Source: an uncultured Ardenticatenia bacterium
GTDB taxonomy: Bacteria; Chloroflexota; Anaerolineae; 4572-78; NAK82
DNA length: 64,000 bases
Reading direction: 5' to 3'
Assembly (NCBI GenBank): GCA_937127125.1
Contig: CAKZLO010000035.1
Span: 268,943-332,942, forward strand
Shown: one piece after another, positions 55,228-64,000 of the stretch
How positions within the stretch are numbered: position 1 is the stretch's first letter
Layout of the letters: the number at the start of each line of letters is the position of its first letter
Position numbers and translations under genes: made by a program
Notes under the pieces: model-generated
Told to the model about the DNA's origin: nothing
Seen by the model: the letters and a program-made list of their open reading frames with translations, nothing else
The model's database searches: none

Positions 55228-56232
55228 TCAATCATAGCGGATGCGCGGATCGAGCCAGGCATACAGCAAATCCACAACAAGGTTGGCAATGACGATCACC
55301 ACGGCAAATAGCAGGATGGTGCCCATGATCACCGGATAATCGCGATTAGTGATGCTGGTCACAAAATAGCGCCCCATCCCTGGCACCCCGAAAATTGTCT
55401 CCGTGACGAAGGTACCGGTCACCAGAAAGGCAAAGATAGGGCCCATCACGGTCACTACAGGGATCAGCGAATTGCGCAGTGCATGTCGGATAATCACCAC
55501 ACGCTCCATCAGACCTTTAGCGCGCGCGGTGCGAATGTAATCCTCGCGAATCACTTGTAACAAGCTGGCGCGTGTCAGGCGTGCGATGATAGCTGAACTA
55601 CCCAATCCTAACGCGATTGAAGGAAGCACCTCCGCCCGCAGCGAACCCCAGCCAGTGGGCAAGAATATCGGTATCCGAATGGCAAACAACCAGATCAGAA
55701 TCGGCCCCAGCACAATGACAGGCACCGAGACACCAAAAATGGCGATTGCCATAGCGAGGTAATCCACCAAGGTGTTTTGCTTCAGAGCTGCCACGATACC
55801 CAGCGGAATGCCGATCAGTGAAGCAACCAGGAAAGCATACAAACCTAGCTCAGCGGACACAGGAAGGTTCTCACGGAACACGTCGTTGACTGTCCGCGAC
55901 TGTGACTTGTAAGAAGGACCAAAATTCATCCAGCGTAAAGTGTACTCGCCCAGTGGAATGTTAATGAGATAATCCTCCAGGTATGAAGTGATTGGTTCAC
56001 CCTGGGTGATACGCGGGATGAAAATGCCCCCCATGTAGTCCACATATTGTTTCCACAGCGGATCATCCAGTCGATACTTCTCGTTCAGCTGCTTGAGAAC
56101 GGCTGGCGGCAGCTTCTTCTCGCGCGAGAAAGGCCCTCCCGGCACAGCGTGGGCGATCGCAAACGTGATCAGCGAAACCGAAAATATAACTACCAACAAC
56201 CACAGCAGACGACGTGCAATGTAACGTCCCAT
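55228..56232 (-). CDS. Peptide/nickel-type ABC transporter permease (DppB/OppB-like)
   Basis: MGRYIARRLLWLLVVIFSVSLITFAIAHAVPGGPF; DYIRTARAKGLMERVVIIRHALRNSLIPVVTV; start ATG 56232. Confidence 0.94.
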   Translation of the reverse strand: MGRYIARRLLWLLVVIFSVSLITFAIAHAVPGGPFSREKKLPPAVLKQLNEKYRLDDPLWKQYVDYMGGIFIPRITQGEPITSYLEDYLINIPLGEYTLRWMNFGPSYKSQSRTVNDVFRENLPVSAELGLYAFLVASLIGIPLGIVAALKQNTLVDYLAMAIAIFGVSVPVIVLGPILIWLFAIRIPIFLPTGWGSLRAEVLPSIALGLGSSAIIARLTRASLLQVIREDYIRTARAKGLMERVVIIRHALRNSLIPVVTVMGPIFAFLVTGTFVTETIFGVPGMGRYFVTSITNRDYPVIMGTILLFAVVIVIANLVVDLLYAWLDPRIRYD

Positions 56233-56267
56233 TTTCGTTTCCTGCAATCCCTTATCACAAGCGCAGT

Positions 56268-56307
56268 GCCTCCCTTCCCTCACAATGTGTTGAGAGGGAA
56301 GGGAGGC
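56268..56307 (-). terminator. Hairpin between the SBP gene and the downstream permease (attenuator/partial terminator or 3' stabiliser)
   Basis: Perfect 14-bp inverted repeat GCCTCCCTTCCCTC / GAGGGAAGGGAGGC with 12-nt loop. Confidence 0.75.
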
Positions 56308-56344
56308 AACATTGCTGCAAGACGGGATTGGTCTCTAACCCGCT

Positions 56345-58084
56345 CTACTTATTGATCTTCCACTTCTCGTAGTGCTCGTGGCCACCTATACTGTATGTGC
56401 GCGTCACATAGGGCTTCGTGACCTGGACACGCGTGTACCAGTAGATGGGGATGATGGCTGCGTCCTCTTCCACCAGGATCTTCTCAGCCTCGACGTACAG
56501 GGCGCGGCGTTTATCCAGATCGGTCTCGATGGCAGCCTGGTCCACCAGCTGGTCGAACTTCGCATTCTTCCAACGGGTATGGTTGTTGCCCGAGTCAGAC
56601 CGGAAGACACCGCGTGCAAAGTTGTCGGCATCGGGATAGTCGTAGCACCAGCCCAGCCGCCACACCTGCGGTGGATCGCTGTCCAGCGTGTCCAGGTAGA
56701 CTTTCCATTCCTGCGTGACCAGGTTGACCTTCACACCCAGTGCCTCCTGCCACATCTGCTGGATGGCCTCGGCGATCTTCACATGTGCTTCCACCTGATT
56801 GACCATCAGGGTGATTTCGGGCAGCTTGTCGGCGCTGCCATACTTAGAGGCAGCCAGAAATTCCTTCGCCTTGGCCGGATCGCCAGCAACGGGTGGACCG
56901 AAGTCATCTTTGGCTGGATCGGGCGCTGCCGTCAGGCCAGGGCGCGAGAACCAGCGTGCCGGCTCCTGACCACCCTTGGTCACGTTCTCCACGATGGCCT
57001 GGCGATTGACTGCCCACGAGAATGCTTTCCGTACATTCACATCATCGAAGGGTGGCTTGGTCACGTTGAAACCATAATAGTAGGAGCAGAGTTCAGGAGC
57101 GATGCTCAGCTCTTTCGAGAGCACCGGATCAGCCTTGACGCGATCCATTTCTGTGAGCGGCACTCCCGAGACATCTGCCAGGCCTGCTTCATAGTTGGCG
57201 AAGGAAGGTGACTCGTCCAGCATGGTGAAGTGGATGTACTTGATGCTGGGCTTGGGCACAGCTTCTGTGCCGGGCCAGTGGGGATTGGCCACTAGCGTAG
57301 CTGAGACATCGTGTGTCCAGTCGCCCAGGGCGTATGGACCATAACTCTGAATATTCTCAGCCTCAATCCATTTCTCGCCTTTCTCCTCGATCAACCAGCG
57401 CGGCTGCGCCCAGTTGATCCACATGCTGGCAATGCCAGGGAAGAAGGCGGCCGGTTGAGCGAGGGTATACTCGATGGTGTAATCGTCCACGGCACGCACA
57501 CCGATCTCGTCCACCTTGCCATACAGCGGGTCCTGATCGCCCAGCTCGCTGCCGCCGTTAACCGCCTGCGCATTCTTGATGATCCAGTTCACATAGGCAT
57601 AGTTGGAGCCGGTCTTGGGATCTAGTGTGCGTTTGACACCGTAGACAAAGTCGTGTGCGGTGACGTAGCGAGGATTGCCCTGCTCGTCCTCAACCACAAC
57701 CACCTCACCTGTACTTCGGTCAAAACGCACCCAAGGAATCCCCTTACGCAGGGTAAAGGTGTACACCAGCCCGTCGTCGGAGATCTTCCATTCGGTGGCC
57801 ATGCCAGGTTCCACCTCTGCGGTCTCCTCATTCAAGCGTGTCAGCCCGACAAACAGCTCCAGGCCCATCTGGATCGAAGTGGTGTCCTCGGCTAACGACG
57901 GATCGAGGGTGGGGATGTCACCCGCACCAAACAGTGCCGAGAAAAGTGTCTCCTTTGGGGGAAGGTTCTCAAAGTCTATCTGATTGTTGCCTTTGACAGG
58001 CGGCGCGGCGGAGACAGGTGCTGCTATCAGAGAGACTGCTACCAACAACCCCAACACGGTAAGCACAATATTTCTGGAGAACAT
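56345..58084 (-). CDS. Peptide ABC transporter substrate-binding protein (family 5)
   Basis: Signal peptide; GAGDIPTLDPSLAEDTTSIQMGLELFVGL, PFDDVNVRKAFSWAVNRQAIVENV, GWCYDYPDADNF. Confidence 0.94.
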   Translation of the reverse strand: MFSRNIVLTVLGLLVAVSLIAAPVSAAPPVKGNNQIDFENLPPKETLFSALFGAGDIPTLDPSLAEDTTSIQMGLELFVGLTRLNEETAEVEPGMATEWKISDDGLVYTFTLRKGIPWVRFDRSTGEVVVVEDEQGNPRYVTAHDFVYGVKRTLDPKTGSNYAYVNWIIKNAQAVNGGSELGDQDPLYGKVDEIGVRAVDDYTIEYTLAQPAAFFPGIASMWINWAQPRWLIEEKGEKWIEAENIQSYGPYALGDWTHDVSATLVANPHWPGTEAVPKPSIKYIHFTMLDESPSFANYEAGLADVSGVPLTEMDRVKADPVLSKELSIAPELCSYYYGFNVTKPPFDDVNVRKAFSWAVNRQAIVENVTKGGQEPARWFSRPGLTAAPDPAKDDFGPPVAGDPAKAKEFLAASKYGSADKLPEITLMVNQVEAHVKIAEAIQQMWQEALGVKVNLVTQEWKVYLDTLDSDPPQVWRLGWCYDYPDADNFARGVFRSDSGNNHTRWKNAKFDQLVDQAAIETDLDKRRALYVEAEKILVEEDAAIIPIYWYTRVQVTKPYVTRTYSIGGHEHYEKWKINK

Positions 58085-58276
58085 AGCGTTCCTCCCTTCT
58101 TGCAATCGAGTAAGATGCTTTCTGGAACCGAACTTGTCGAACATACTTGTCTATGAAACCCAACCTCTGTCGCCCTTGACTGAATCGCTCAAAAATCCGG
58201 CGCTCAGGACATTGCTGCCGCTGGATATCTGCGCGAGATAAGGGGCTTCCTCGACCACCTCCTTTCACTTGAGCTT

Positions 58277-59260
58277 CTAATACAAGTAACAGGCCACCCA
58301 GTGGTCGCCTCCCACATCCTTGAACGGCGGATCCTCTGTGTGGCAAATATCCATCACCCTGGGACAACGTGTGTTGAAGTTGCATCCTTTAGGTGGATTG
58401 GCCGGGCTGGGCACGTCGCCTTGCAAAATGATACGCTGACGACGCTCCTCGACGAAGGGATCGGGGATCGGTACCGCGCTTAGCAAGGCTTGGGTATAGG
58501 GATGCAACGGATTGTTGTACAGCTCATCCCGATCGGCTAGCTCCATCAGCTTGCCCAAATACATCACGGCGATGCGGTCGCTGATGTGACGCACAACGCT
58601 CAAGTCATGGGCGATGAAGAGATATGTCAAACCGAATTGCGCTTGCAGATCCATGAGCAAGTTGATGATCTGAGCCTGGATTGAGACATCCAACGCTGAG
58701 ATAGGTTCGTCGCACACGATGAATTCAGGGTTCACGGCCAATGCGCGCGCCACGCCGATGCGCTGGCGCTGTCCGCCCGAGAACTCGTGTGGATACCGGT
58801 TGACGAAATAAGGGTTGAGACCTACCACCCTGAGCAACTCTTGCACGCGCTCCTGGCGTTCTTTGCGCGACGGGTAGATATTGTGCACTTCCAGTGGTTC
58901 GCTGATGATGCTGCCCACCGTCATACGCGGATTGAGCGAAGCGTAAGGATCTTGGAAGATCATCTGCATTTCGCGCCGTTTGCGACGCAATGCCTCGCCC
59001 TTTAGCTGGGTGAGATCTTCGCCTTTGAAATAGACATGCCCGGCGGTAGGCCGATACAGCTGCAGAATAGCACGTCCGGCGGTGGATTTCCCGCAGCCCG
59101 ACTCACCCACCAGGCCTAGCGTCTCGCCTTTCTTGACCTGGAAGCTGATATCGTCCACCGCCTTGATATCACCCACGTGGCGTTGGATGACGATGCCACG
59201 GGTGATCGGAAAATACATTTTCAGGCCCTGTACATCGAGCAAGACTTTATTGTCGGCCAT
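58277..59260 (-). CDS. Oligopeptide ABC transporter ATP-binding protein (DppF/OppF-like)
   Basis: [17 protein letters not shown] Walker [16 protein letters not shown] signature, [14 protein letters not shown] Walker B. Confidence 0.95.
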   Translation of the reverse strand: MADNKVLLDVQGLKMYFPITRGIVIQRHVGDIKAVDDISFQVKKGETLGLVGESGCGKSTAGRAILQLYRPTAGHVYFKGEDLTQLKGEALRRKRREMQMIFQDPYASLNPRMTVGSIISEPLEVHNIYPSRKERQERVQELLRVVGLNPYFVNRYPHEFSGGQRQRIGVARALAVNPEFIVCDEPISALDVSIQAQIINLLMDLQAQFGLTYLFIAHDLSVVRHISDRIAVMYLGKLMELADRDELYNNPLHPYTQALLSAVPIPDPFVEERRQRIILQGDVPSPANPPKGCNFNTRCPRVMDICHTEDPPFKDVGGDHWVACYLY

Positions 59261-59283
59261 ACGCACACAACCCCTCACCGAAT

Positions 59284-60267
59284 TTACAGCCGTGGCCGGC
59301 CCGTAGTCACGTCCACCCAGCACGCTGCTTTGTGATTAGGAGCTACCAGCTCCAGCGGCGGGTTCTCGACCTGGCAATGGTCAATACGATAGCTGCAACG
59401 TTCATAGAACGGACACCCCTTGGGCAGTTCGATCAGATCGGGTGGCAGCCCCTCTATTGAGGTCAATCGGCGTCTGCGTGCCTCGTCCAGACGAGGTAGA
59501 GAGCCCAAAAGCCCCAGCGTGTACGGATGACGGGGGTCCTTATAAAGATCCTTTACCTCTGCTTCTTCCACGATGTAGCCGGCGTACATCACTGCCACAC
59601 GATTGGCCAGCCCAGCCACCACTCCCAAGTCGTGCGTGATCCAGATGATTGCCATCCCGATCTCGTCGCGCAACTCTTTCACCAGATCTACAATTTGAGC
59701 CTGGATGGTCACATCCAGCGCTGTAGTTGGCTCATCGGCGATGAGCAACTGCGGATTGCAACTGAGTGCCATCGCGATCATGACGCGCTGCCGCATACCT
59801 CCACTGAATTGATGCGGATAGTCGTCCACACGCGACGCGGCCATAGGAATGCCCACCATTTCCAGCAGCTCGATCGTGCGCTGGCGCGCTTCCCGCTTGC
59901 TCATACCCATATGCAGCTCAAGTGCTTCGCTTACTTGGCGCCCGATTGTGAGCACTGGGTTCAGCGAGGTCATCGGGTCCTGAAAAATCATAGCAATCTT
60001 GTTACCACGCACCGAGCGCATTTCCTCGTCGCTGATGCGCATCAAATCGCGACCCTGAAAGAGCACCTGTCCATCCACAATCTTGCCAGGAGGCATAGGG
60101 ATCAGACGCATTAGCGAGAGCACTCCTACGCTTTTTCCGCACCCGCTTTCTCCCACAATGCCTAGCGTCTCACCCTCGTTCAGATAGTAGGAGATACCAT
60201 TCACGGCGTGTACCACGCCATCCTGGGTGTAGAAGTGGGTCCTCAAATCCTTCACCTCAAGCAGCAT
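59284..60267 (-). CDS. Oligopeptide ABC transporter ATP-binding protein (DppD/OppD-like)
   Basis: [55 protein letters not shown]. Confidence 0.95.
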   Translation of the reverse strand: MLLEVKDLRTHFYTQDGVVHAVNGISYYLNEGETLGIVGESGCGKSVGVLSLMRLIPMPPGKIVDGQVLFQGRDLMRISDEEMRSVRGNKIAMIFQDPMTSLNPVLTIGRQVSEALELHMGMSKREARQRTIELLEMVGIPMAASRVDDYPHQFSGGMRQRVMIAMALSCNPQLLIADEPTTALDVTIQAQIVDLVKELRDEIGMAIIWITHDLGVVAGLANRVAVMYAGYIVEEAEVKDLYKDPRHPYTLGLLGSLPRLDEARRRRLTSIEGLPPDLIELPKGCPFYERCSYRIDHCQVENPPLELVAPNHKAACWVDVTTGRPRL

Positions 60268-60454
60268 AATTCAGCTATCCTCCTGACGTAAGACGGAGAA
60301 TTGATCCATCCAGGAACACCACAGACCCTGAAACCTTAGATAAGCTCTCTCAGGGCCAAGGTGAAATACAACATACCGTCAAGGGCGGCATGGCATATAC
60401 ACACATTCCCAGCTGGTACGCAAGACAGATCGATCGGTGCGATGGTGTGCGTCT

Positions 60455-62173
60455 TTAGCGCTCCAGGTAGTAGTATTGGAATTTCGGTGCCACCATAGGC
60501 GGCAGCCAAGCGTTCTTCACGTACGGCTTGACCAGCCAATATTGCACATCAAAGAAAAGTGGCACCCATGGTGCGTCGTTAACCACCTGTTGTTCCACCT
60601 GGCGGTAAAGCGACCCGCGCACCTTGGGGTCCTTCTCCACGGCAGCTTGATCCAACAGCTTGTCCACTTCTGGGTTGCAGTAGAAATTGTGATTCTGCTT
60701 GCTATCGCAGCGAAACAGCACATCCAGAAAATTATGTGGATCAGGGTAGTCGGCGATCCAACCTGCTTCTCCACCCCACATCTGATTGGTATTATTGGGA
60801 TCGTTCAGATCGCGCAGGTAGGTCGCCCAGTCCGTCTGTTGTACCTGAATGTCGATACCTAGATTCTGTCGATAAGACGTGACAATTGCCTCGATGACGC
60901 GTCCGGTAGTGCCACCTGCACCTAACACGTGAAAGGTGATATCGGGAAACTCGGTGACATCGCCATACTTCGATTCGCTGATTAGCTGGAGTGCCTTCTC
61001 CGGGTCATAGCGCAACGGCTGCAGATCAGGATTGCTGTAGTTTGGCATTGAAGGAGGGACGATCCCCCACGCGACCTGCCTGGTCTTCTTGTACACCAAA
61101 TTGATGATGCGTTCCCGATCCAGCGCATAGTTGAACGCCTGACGCACTTTCACGTCATCGAAGGGTGGCTGGCGGGTGTTCATCTCGATATAATAAACAC
61201 CCAGGCTCTCCACCAGCTGCAGTTCCCGATTGAGCGGATTGTGGGGATCTGAGACACGTTCGACGTCGATCAATCCAACCGGTGTCATATCCAGATCGCC
61301 CTGTTCATACATTACCATAGCGGAACCACCCGCCAGGACAAATTCAATCCGCTCTAAAAGCGGTTTGGGCTCGCGGTAGTAGCGCTCATTGCGCTGCAGC
61401 ACGATGCGCTCCCTCGGCCTAATTTCAGCGAGCTTGAAAGGCCCCGTGCTATTGGGCGAGGCAGTCCAGTTAGCACCTCCACGCTCGACGTTGTCCCGAT
61501 CCAGGACGAAAGCAGCTGGGAAGCTCATCTTGGATAGGAAATAGACGCGCGGCTGATCGATAGTGAGGCGCAGCGTGAAATCGTCGAGCACCTCGACACC
61601 CTTCACCTGGTCCGCCTGACCGCGCAGTTTATCCCTGCATCCGAGGATGTCGCCCAAATAGGTGTCCGCTGTGATGGAACGTGTCCGTGGGTCACAGGCG
61701 CGCTCAAAGGACCATTTGAAGTCCTGTGCGCGCACCGGTTTGCCGTCGTGGAAGGTGGCATCCTTGCGGAGGAAGAAGGTATAACTGGTACCCTGCTCAT
61801 TCACCTGCCATCGCTCCGCCAGGTCGGGCACCAGATTCAGGTCACGGTCGTAGGCCATCAGGCCGCTGAAGATCTCCACAATATACTCAGCAGAGGTGGA
61901 GTCGCCGCTCAGGTGTGGATCCAACGTGGGCGGATCGCCTCCGGGGAGGCGCAACACTTGCTTGCCCGGCGGAATCCCAGCTGATCTTCCACTTTCAGCG
62001 CCAGTCAGGGTCGATGGAGTCAAAACACGTTCAATAAACCGGGCGAACGATGCATCAGATGCTATCCGTTGCACCAAAGACTGCCCACCCAACACAACAG
62101 CTATGCACAAGGCAACCAGACAGATCATTGCGGCAACAGCTACAACAGGCACCCAACGCTTCGTTCGCGACAT
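60455..62173 (-). CDS. Second peptide ABC transporter substrate-binding protein (family 5)
   Basis: N-terminal TM/signal; LPGGDPPTLDPHLSGDSTSAEYIVEIFSGLMAYDRDL, PFDDVKVRQAFNYALDRERIINLV. Confidence 0.93.
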   Translation of the reverse strand: MSRTKRWVPVVAVAAMICLVALCIAVVLGGQSLVQRIASDASFARFIERVLTPSTLTGAESGRSAGIPPGKQVLRLPGGDPPTLDPHLSGDSTSAEYIVEIFSGLMAYDRDLNLVPDLAERWQVNEQGTSYTFFLRKDATFHDGKPVRAQDFKWSFERACDPRTRSITADTYLGDILGCRDKLRGQADQVKGVEVLDDFTLRLTIDQPRVYFLSKMSFPAAFVLDRDNVERGGANWTASPNSTGPFKLAEIRPRERIVLQRNERYYREPKPLLERIEFVLAGGSAMVMYEQGDLDMTPVGLIDVERVSDPHNPLNRELQLVESLGVYYIEMNTRQPPFDDVKVRQAFNYALDRERIINLVYKKTRQVAWGIVPPSMPNYSNPDLQPLRYDPEKALQLISESKYGDVTEFPDITFHVLGAGGTTGRVIEAIVTSYRQNLGIDIQVQQTDWATYLRDLNDPNNTNQMWGGEAGWIADYPDPHNFLDVLFRCDSKQNHNFYCNPEVDKLLDQAAVEKDPKVRGSLYRQVEQQVVNDAPWVPLFFDVQYWLVKPYVKNAWLPPMVAPKFQYYYLER

Positions 62174-62267
62174 AGTCAAACTTCTCTCAGTCTATATCTC
62201 CGGGGTTCAAACGGCCCAATAAATCTGTCAATGTTAAGCGATATTCTAGGCGCAAAAATCGCAAAAG

Positions 62268-63833
62268 TCAAGGTCTGTGTTCAGTGAGGGGCAAGGTGAA
62301 ATAGAAGGTGGAACCGTGACCCAGCCGACTATCCACCCACACACGCCCCCCGTGAGCTTCGACAACTGACTTGACCAGAAAAAGCCCAAGCCCTGCTCCC
62401 GGTGTCTGGCGCGTCAAGCTCGAGTCCACACGGCTGAAGGGTTCGAAAATGCGTTCTCGCTCATTTTCAGGAATACCAACGCCTTCGTCGCTGATGCTGA
62501 TCACCACTTCGTTATCTTGCACGGTGCCGTTCACCCGGATCAGACCGCCACTCGGGGAATATTTGATGGCGTTGTTGATCAAGTTGCTGAGTACTTCGCG
62601 GATGCGCTCGTAATCTCCTTGTACGGGTGGGAAGTCGGGTGGGAAGTCCACTGAAAAGGAGTGACGCTGCGTCTGCGCGCGCAATTTTTGTACCACTTTT
62701 TCCACCAGCGAAGGAAGGTCGAGGTAAGTGAATTGCAGTTTCAACCCTCCGGCCTGGAGACGGCTGGCGTCCAACAGGTTGTTGATCAGCTCGTTGAGTT
62801 TATCTGCTTCCTCTTCGATGATGCGCAGCCCTTCTGTCAAGGTCTCGCGATCCCAGTTGGCGTCTTGGCGGGCAAGGGTACCAGCATAACCTTTGATAAC
62901 GCTCACTGGTGTCTTCAGCTCGTGGGAGATCACGGACAGGAGCATGTTCTTCATTTCCTCAGCGTCGCGCAGTCGGCTGACATCGCGCACATTGGCGATA
63001 ACCTGAATCACATTGCCTTCGCGGTCGTATTGGGGTGAGTAGTTGTCAGCCAAGCTCACCTTGATGCCATCCGCCCGGCGCGTGTCACCTTCGGCGTACA
63101 ACCGGCCGTCTGGAGGCGGGTGCACCAATGGGCAAGCGGTGTAGCACACACTCACCCCGCGTGGAGTTTTCAAATCCAGCACCTCGTAGCAATGTCGTCC
63201 GATTGCCTCATCGACAGTCACTCCCGTCATGCTCACCAGCGCACGATTCCACGTGCGAATGGTACGGTCAGGATCCAGAATCATCACGCCGTCGCCACTG
63301 TTCTCAATGATAGCATTCAGCCGTGCGCGTTCCTCTTCCACCTGTTGGTAGAGTCGGGCATTCTGCACAGTGATCGCCGCCTGATCGGCAAAATCGGCCA
63401 GGAGCTGTCGGTCGTTAGGGGTGAAGTCTGCACCAAATGAGCGGATGACATAGATGATGCCAATGACCTCATCGCCGATTACCATAGGCAAGGCGACGAC
63501 TTGGCGCAACGGTACGCCCACTGCTGCAGATGCCAGACCAAGGCGAAACGACAGATCGGGGATCTGCCAGTTACGACTGTTGGTGTGGCGTGGCAGGTCG
63601 CGCCAGAGTGGTTCCAACAAATGGATTGCCTGCACTGCGAGACCATAGCTGGCGCGTGGATAGAACGAACCATCCTCGCGTCGCAGCACGATCAAGCCCA
63701 CCTGACCACTCAGCATTTCCACCGCGCTCTGCAGAATCAGCTTGAGCAAAGAGGGCATATCAAGCTGTGCTGTCATCGCACGGATGATTCGCAAGAGATA
63801 ATCGCGCTGTCGCAGGCGATAGTCAGGGAACAT
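62268..63833 (-). CDS. Sensor histidine kinase with GAF and PAS domains
   Basis: LLSVISHELKTPVSVIKGYAGTL (H-box), SNLINNAIKYSPSGG (N), SDEGVGIPENERERIFEPFSR (G1), GAGLGLFLVKSVVEAHGG (G2); upstream GAF and PAS segments. Confidence 0.95.
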   Translation of the reverse strand: MFPDYRLRQRDYLLRIIRAMTAQLDMPSLLKLILQSAVEMLSGQVGLIVLRREDGSFYPRASYGLAVQAIHLLEPLWRDLPRHTNSRNWQIPDLSFRLGLASAAVGVPLRQVVALPMVIGDEVIGIIYVIRSFGADFTPNDRQLLADFADQAAITVQNARLYQQVEEERARLNAIIENSGDGVMILDPDRTIRTWNRALVSMTGVTVDEAIGRHCYEVLDLKTPRGVSVCYTACPLVHPPPDGRLYAEGDTRRADGIKVSLADNYSPQYDREGNVIQVIANVRDVSRLRDAEEMKNMLLSVISHELKTPVSVIKGYAGTLARQDANWDRETLTEGLRIIEEEADKLNELINNLLDASRLQAGGLKLQFTYLDLPSLVEKVVQKLRAQTQRHSFSVDFPPDFPPVQGDYERIREVLSNLINNAIKYSPSGGLIRVNGTVQDNEVVISISDEGVGIPENERERIFEPFSRVDSSLTRQTPGAGLGLFLVKSVVEAHGGRVWVDSRLGHGSTFYFTLPLTEHRP

Positions 63834-63891
63834 AGCGTACTAACCTTTCGAACATGGGCAACGGCACAGGTCGGTTGCCACGTTTACGCAG

Positions 63892-63920
63892 ATTATACCA
63901 CAGTGATATTGTTCTCTCAA
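63892..63920 (-). promoter_or_regulatory. Sigma70-type promoter for the histidine kinase
   Basis: On minus strand TTGAGA - 17 bp - TATAAT, about 60 bp upstream of ATG 63833. Confidence 0.7.
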
Positions 63921-63943
63921 ATGAAAATGTTACCGAGGGAACG

Positions 63944-64000
63944 ATGTCCACTGGCGAAAAGATGACCATAGATGAACGTCGCAAGTATCTGTCCATGATG
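63944..64000 (+). CDS. 5' end of an ORF (MSTGEKMTIDERRKYLSMM...), possibly an integrase/transposase; truncated by window edge
   Basis: Open frame to window end; GAGGGA 3 nt upstream of ATG; N-terminus resembles some integrase-core transposases (from memory). Confidence 0.35.
   Translation, partial: MSTGEKMTIDERRKYLSMM

Noticed and set aside
1-64000. Prophage, secondary-metabolite cluster or anti-phage defence island
   Set aside because: No capsid/terminase, NRPS/PKS, restriction-modification, CRISPR-Cas or other recognised defence genes beyond the small TA pair.

Overview
A 64-kb chromosomal window, high GC and almost fully coding. It probably comes from a Chloroflexota (Anaerolineae-like) bacterium; this is inferred from gene content and protein style, with no rRNA or marker-tree test. 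Gene blocks from left to right: (1) a Gfo/Idh oxidoreductase, and a decaying peptidase/cyclase operon with a type II toxin-antitoxin pair whose toxin carries an in-frame amber stop; (2) Fur, zinc-ribbon and PQQ-type sugar dehydrogenase genes; (3) a TPR protein with many [LIT]P[DE]WL motifs; (4) an S49 protease / DUF4350-like / GerW(YtfJ) / glycosyltransferase run; (5) a surface-glycan-like cassette, MtaB, and PD40 beta-propeller proteins; (6) a sortase next to two very Tyr/Gly-rich secreted proteins; (7) solitary hutI and a set of peptidoglycan hydrolases (amidase, frameshifted lytic transglycosylase, M23) with UPF0182, FHA and Ser/Thr kinase genes; (8) a tight UbiD - AcnX large - AcnX small - ribokinase - S51/CysRS-tail fusion operon, which could encode an archaeal-type phosphomevalonate dehydratase/decarboxylase branch or a hydroxyproline-type dehydratase; (9) an oligopeptide ABC transporter operon with two binding proteins and a hairpin after the first; (10) a GAF/PAS histidine kinase, with a possible transposase start at the right edge. 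No rRNA, tRNA or CRISPR array was recognised. The most notable items are the AcnX/UbiD operon, the Tyr-rich pair beside the sortase, the S51-CysRS C-terminal fusion, the SppA-GerW neighbourhood, and three decay events (toxin nonsense, truncated cyclase paralog, one-base frameshift in a cell-wall hydrolase).
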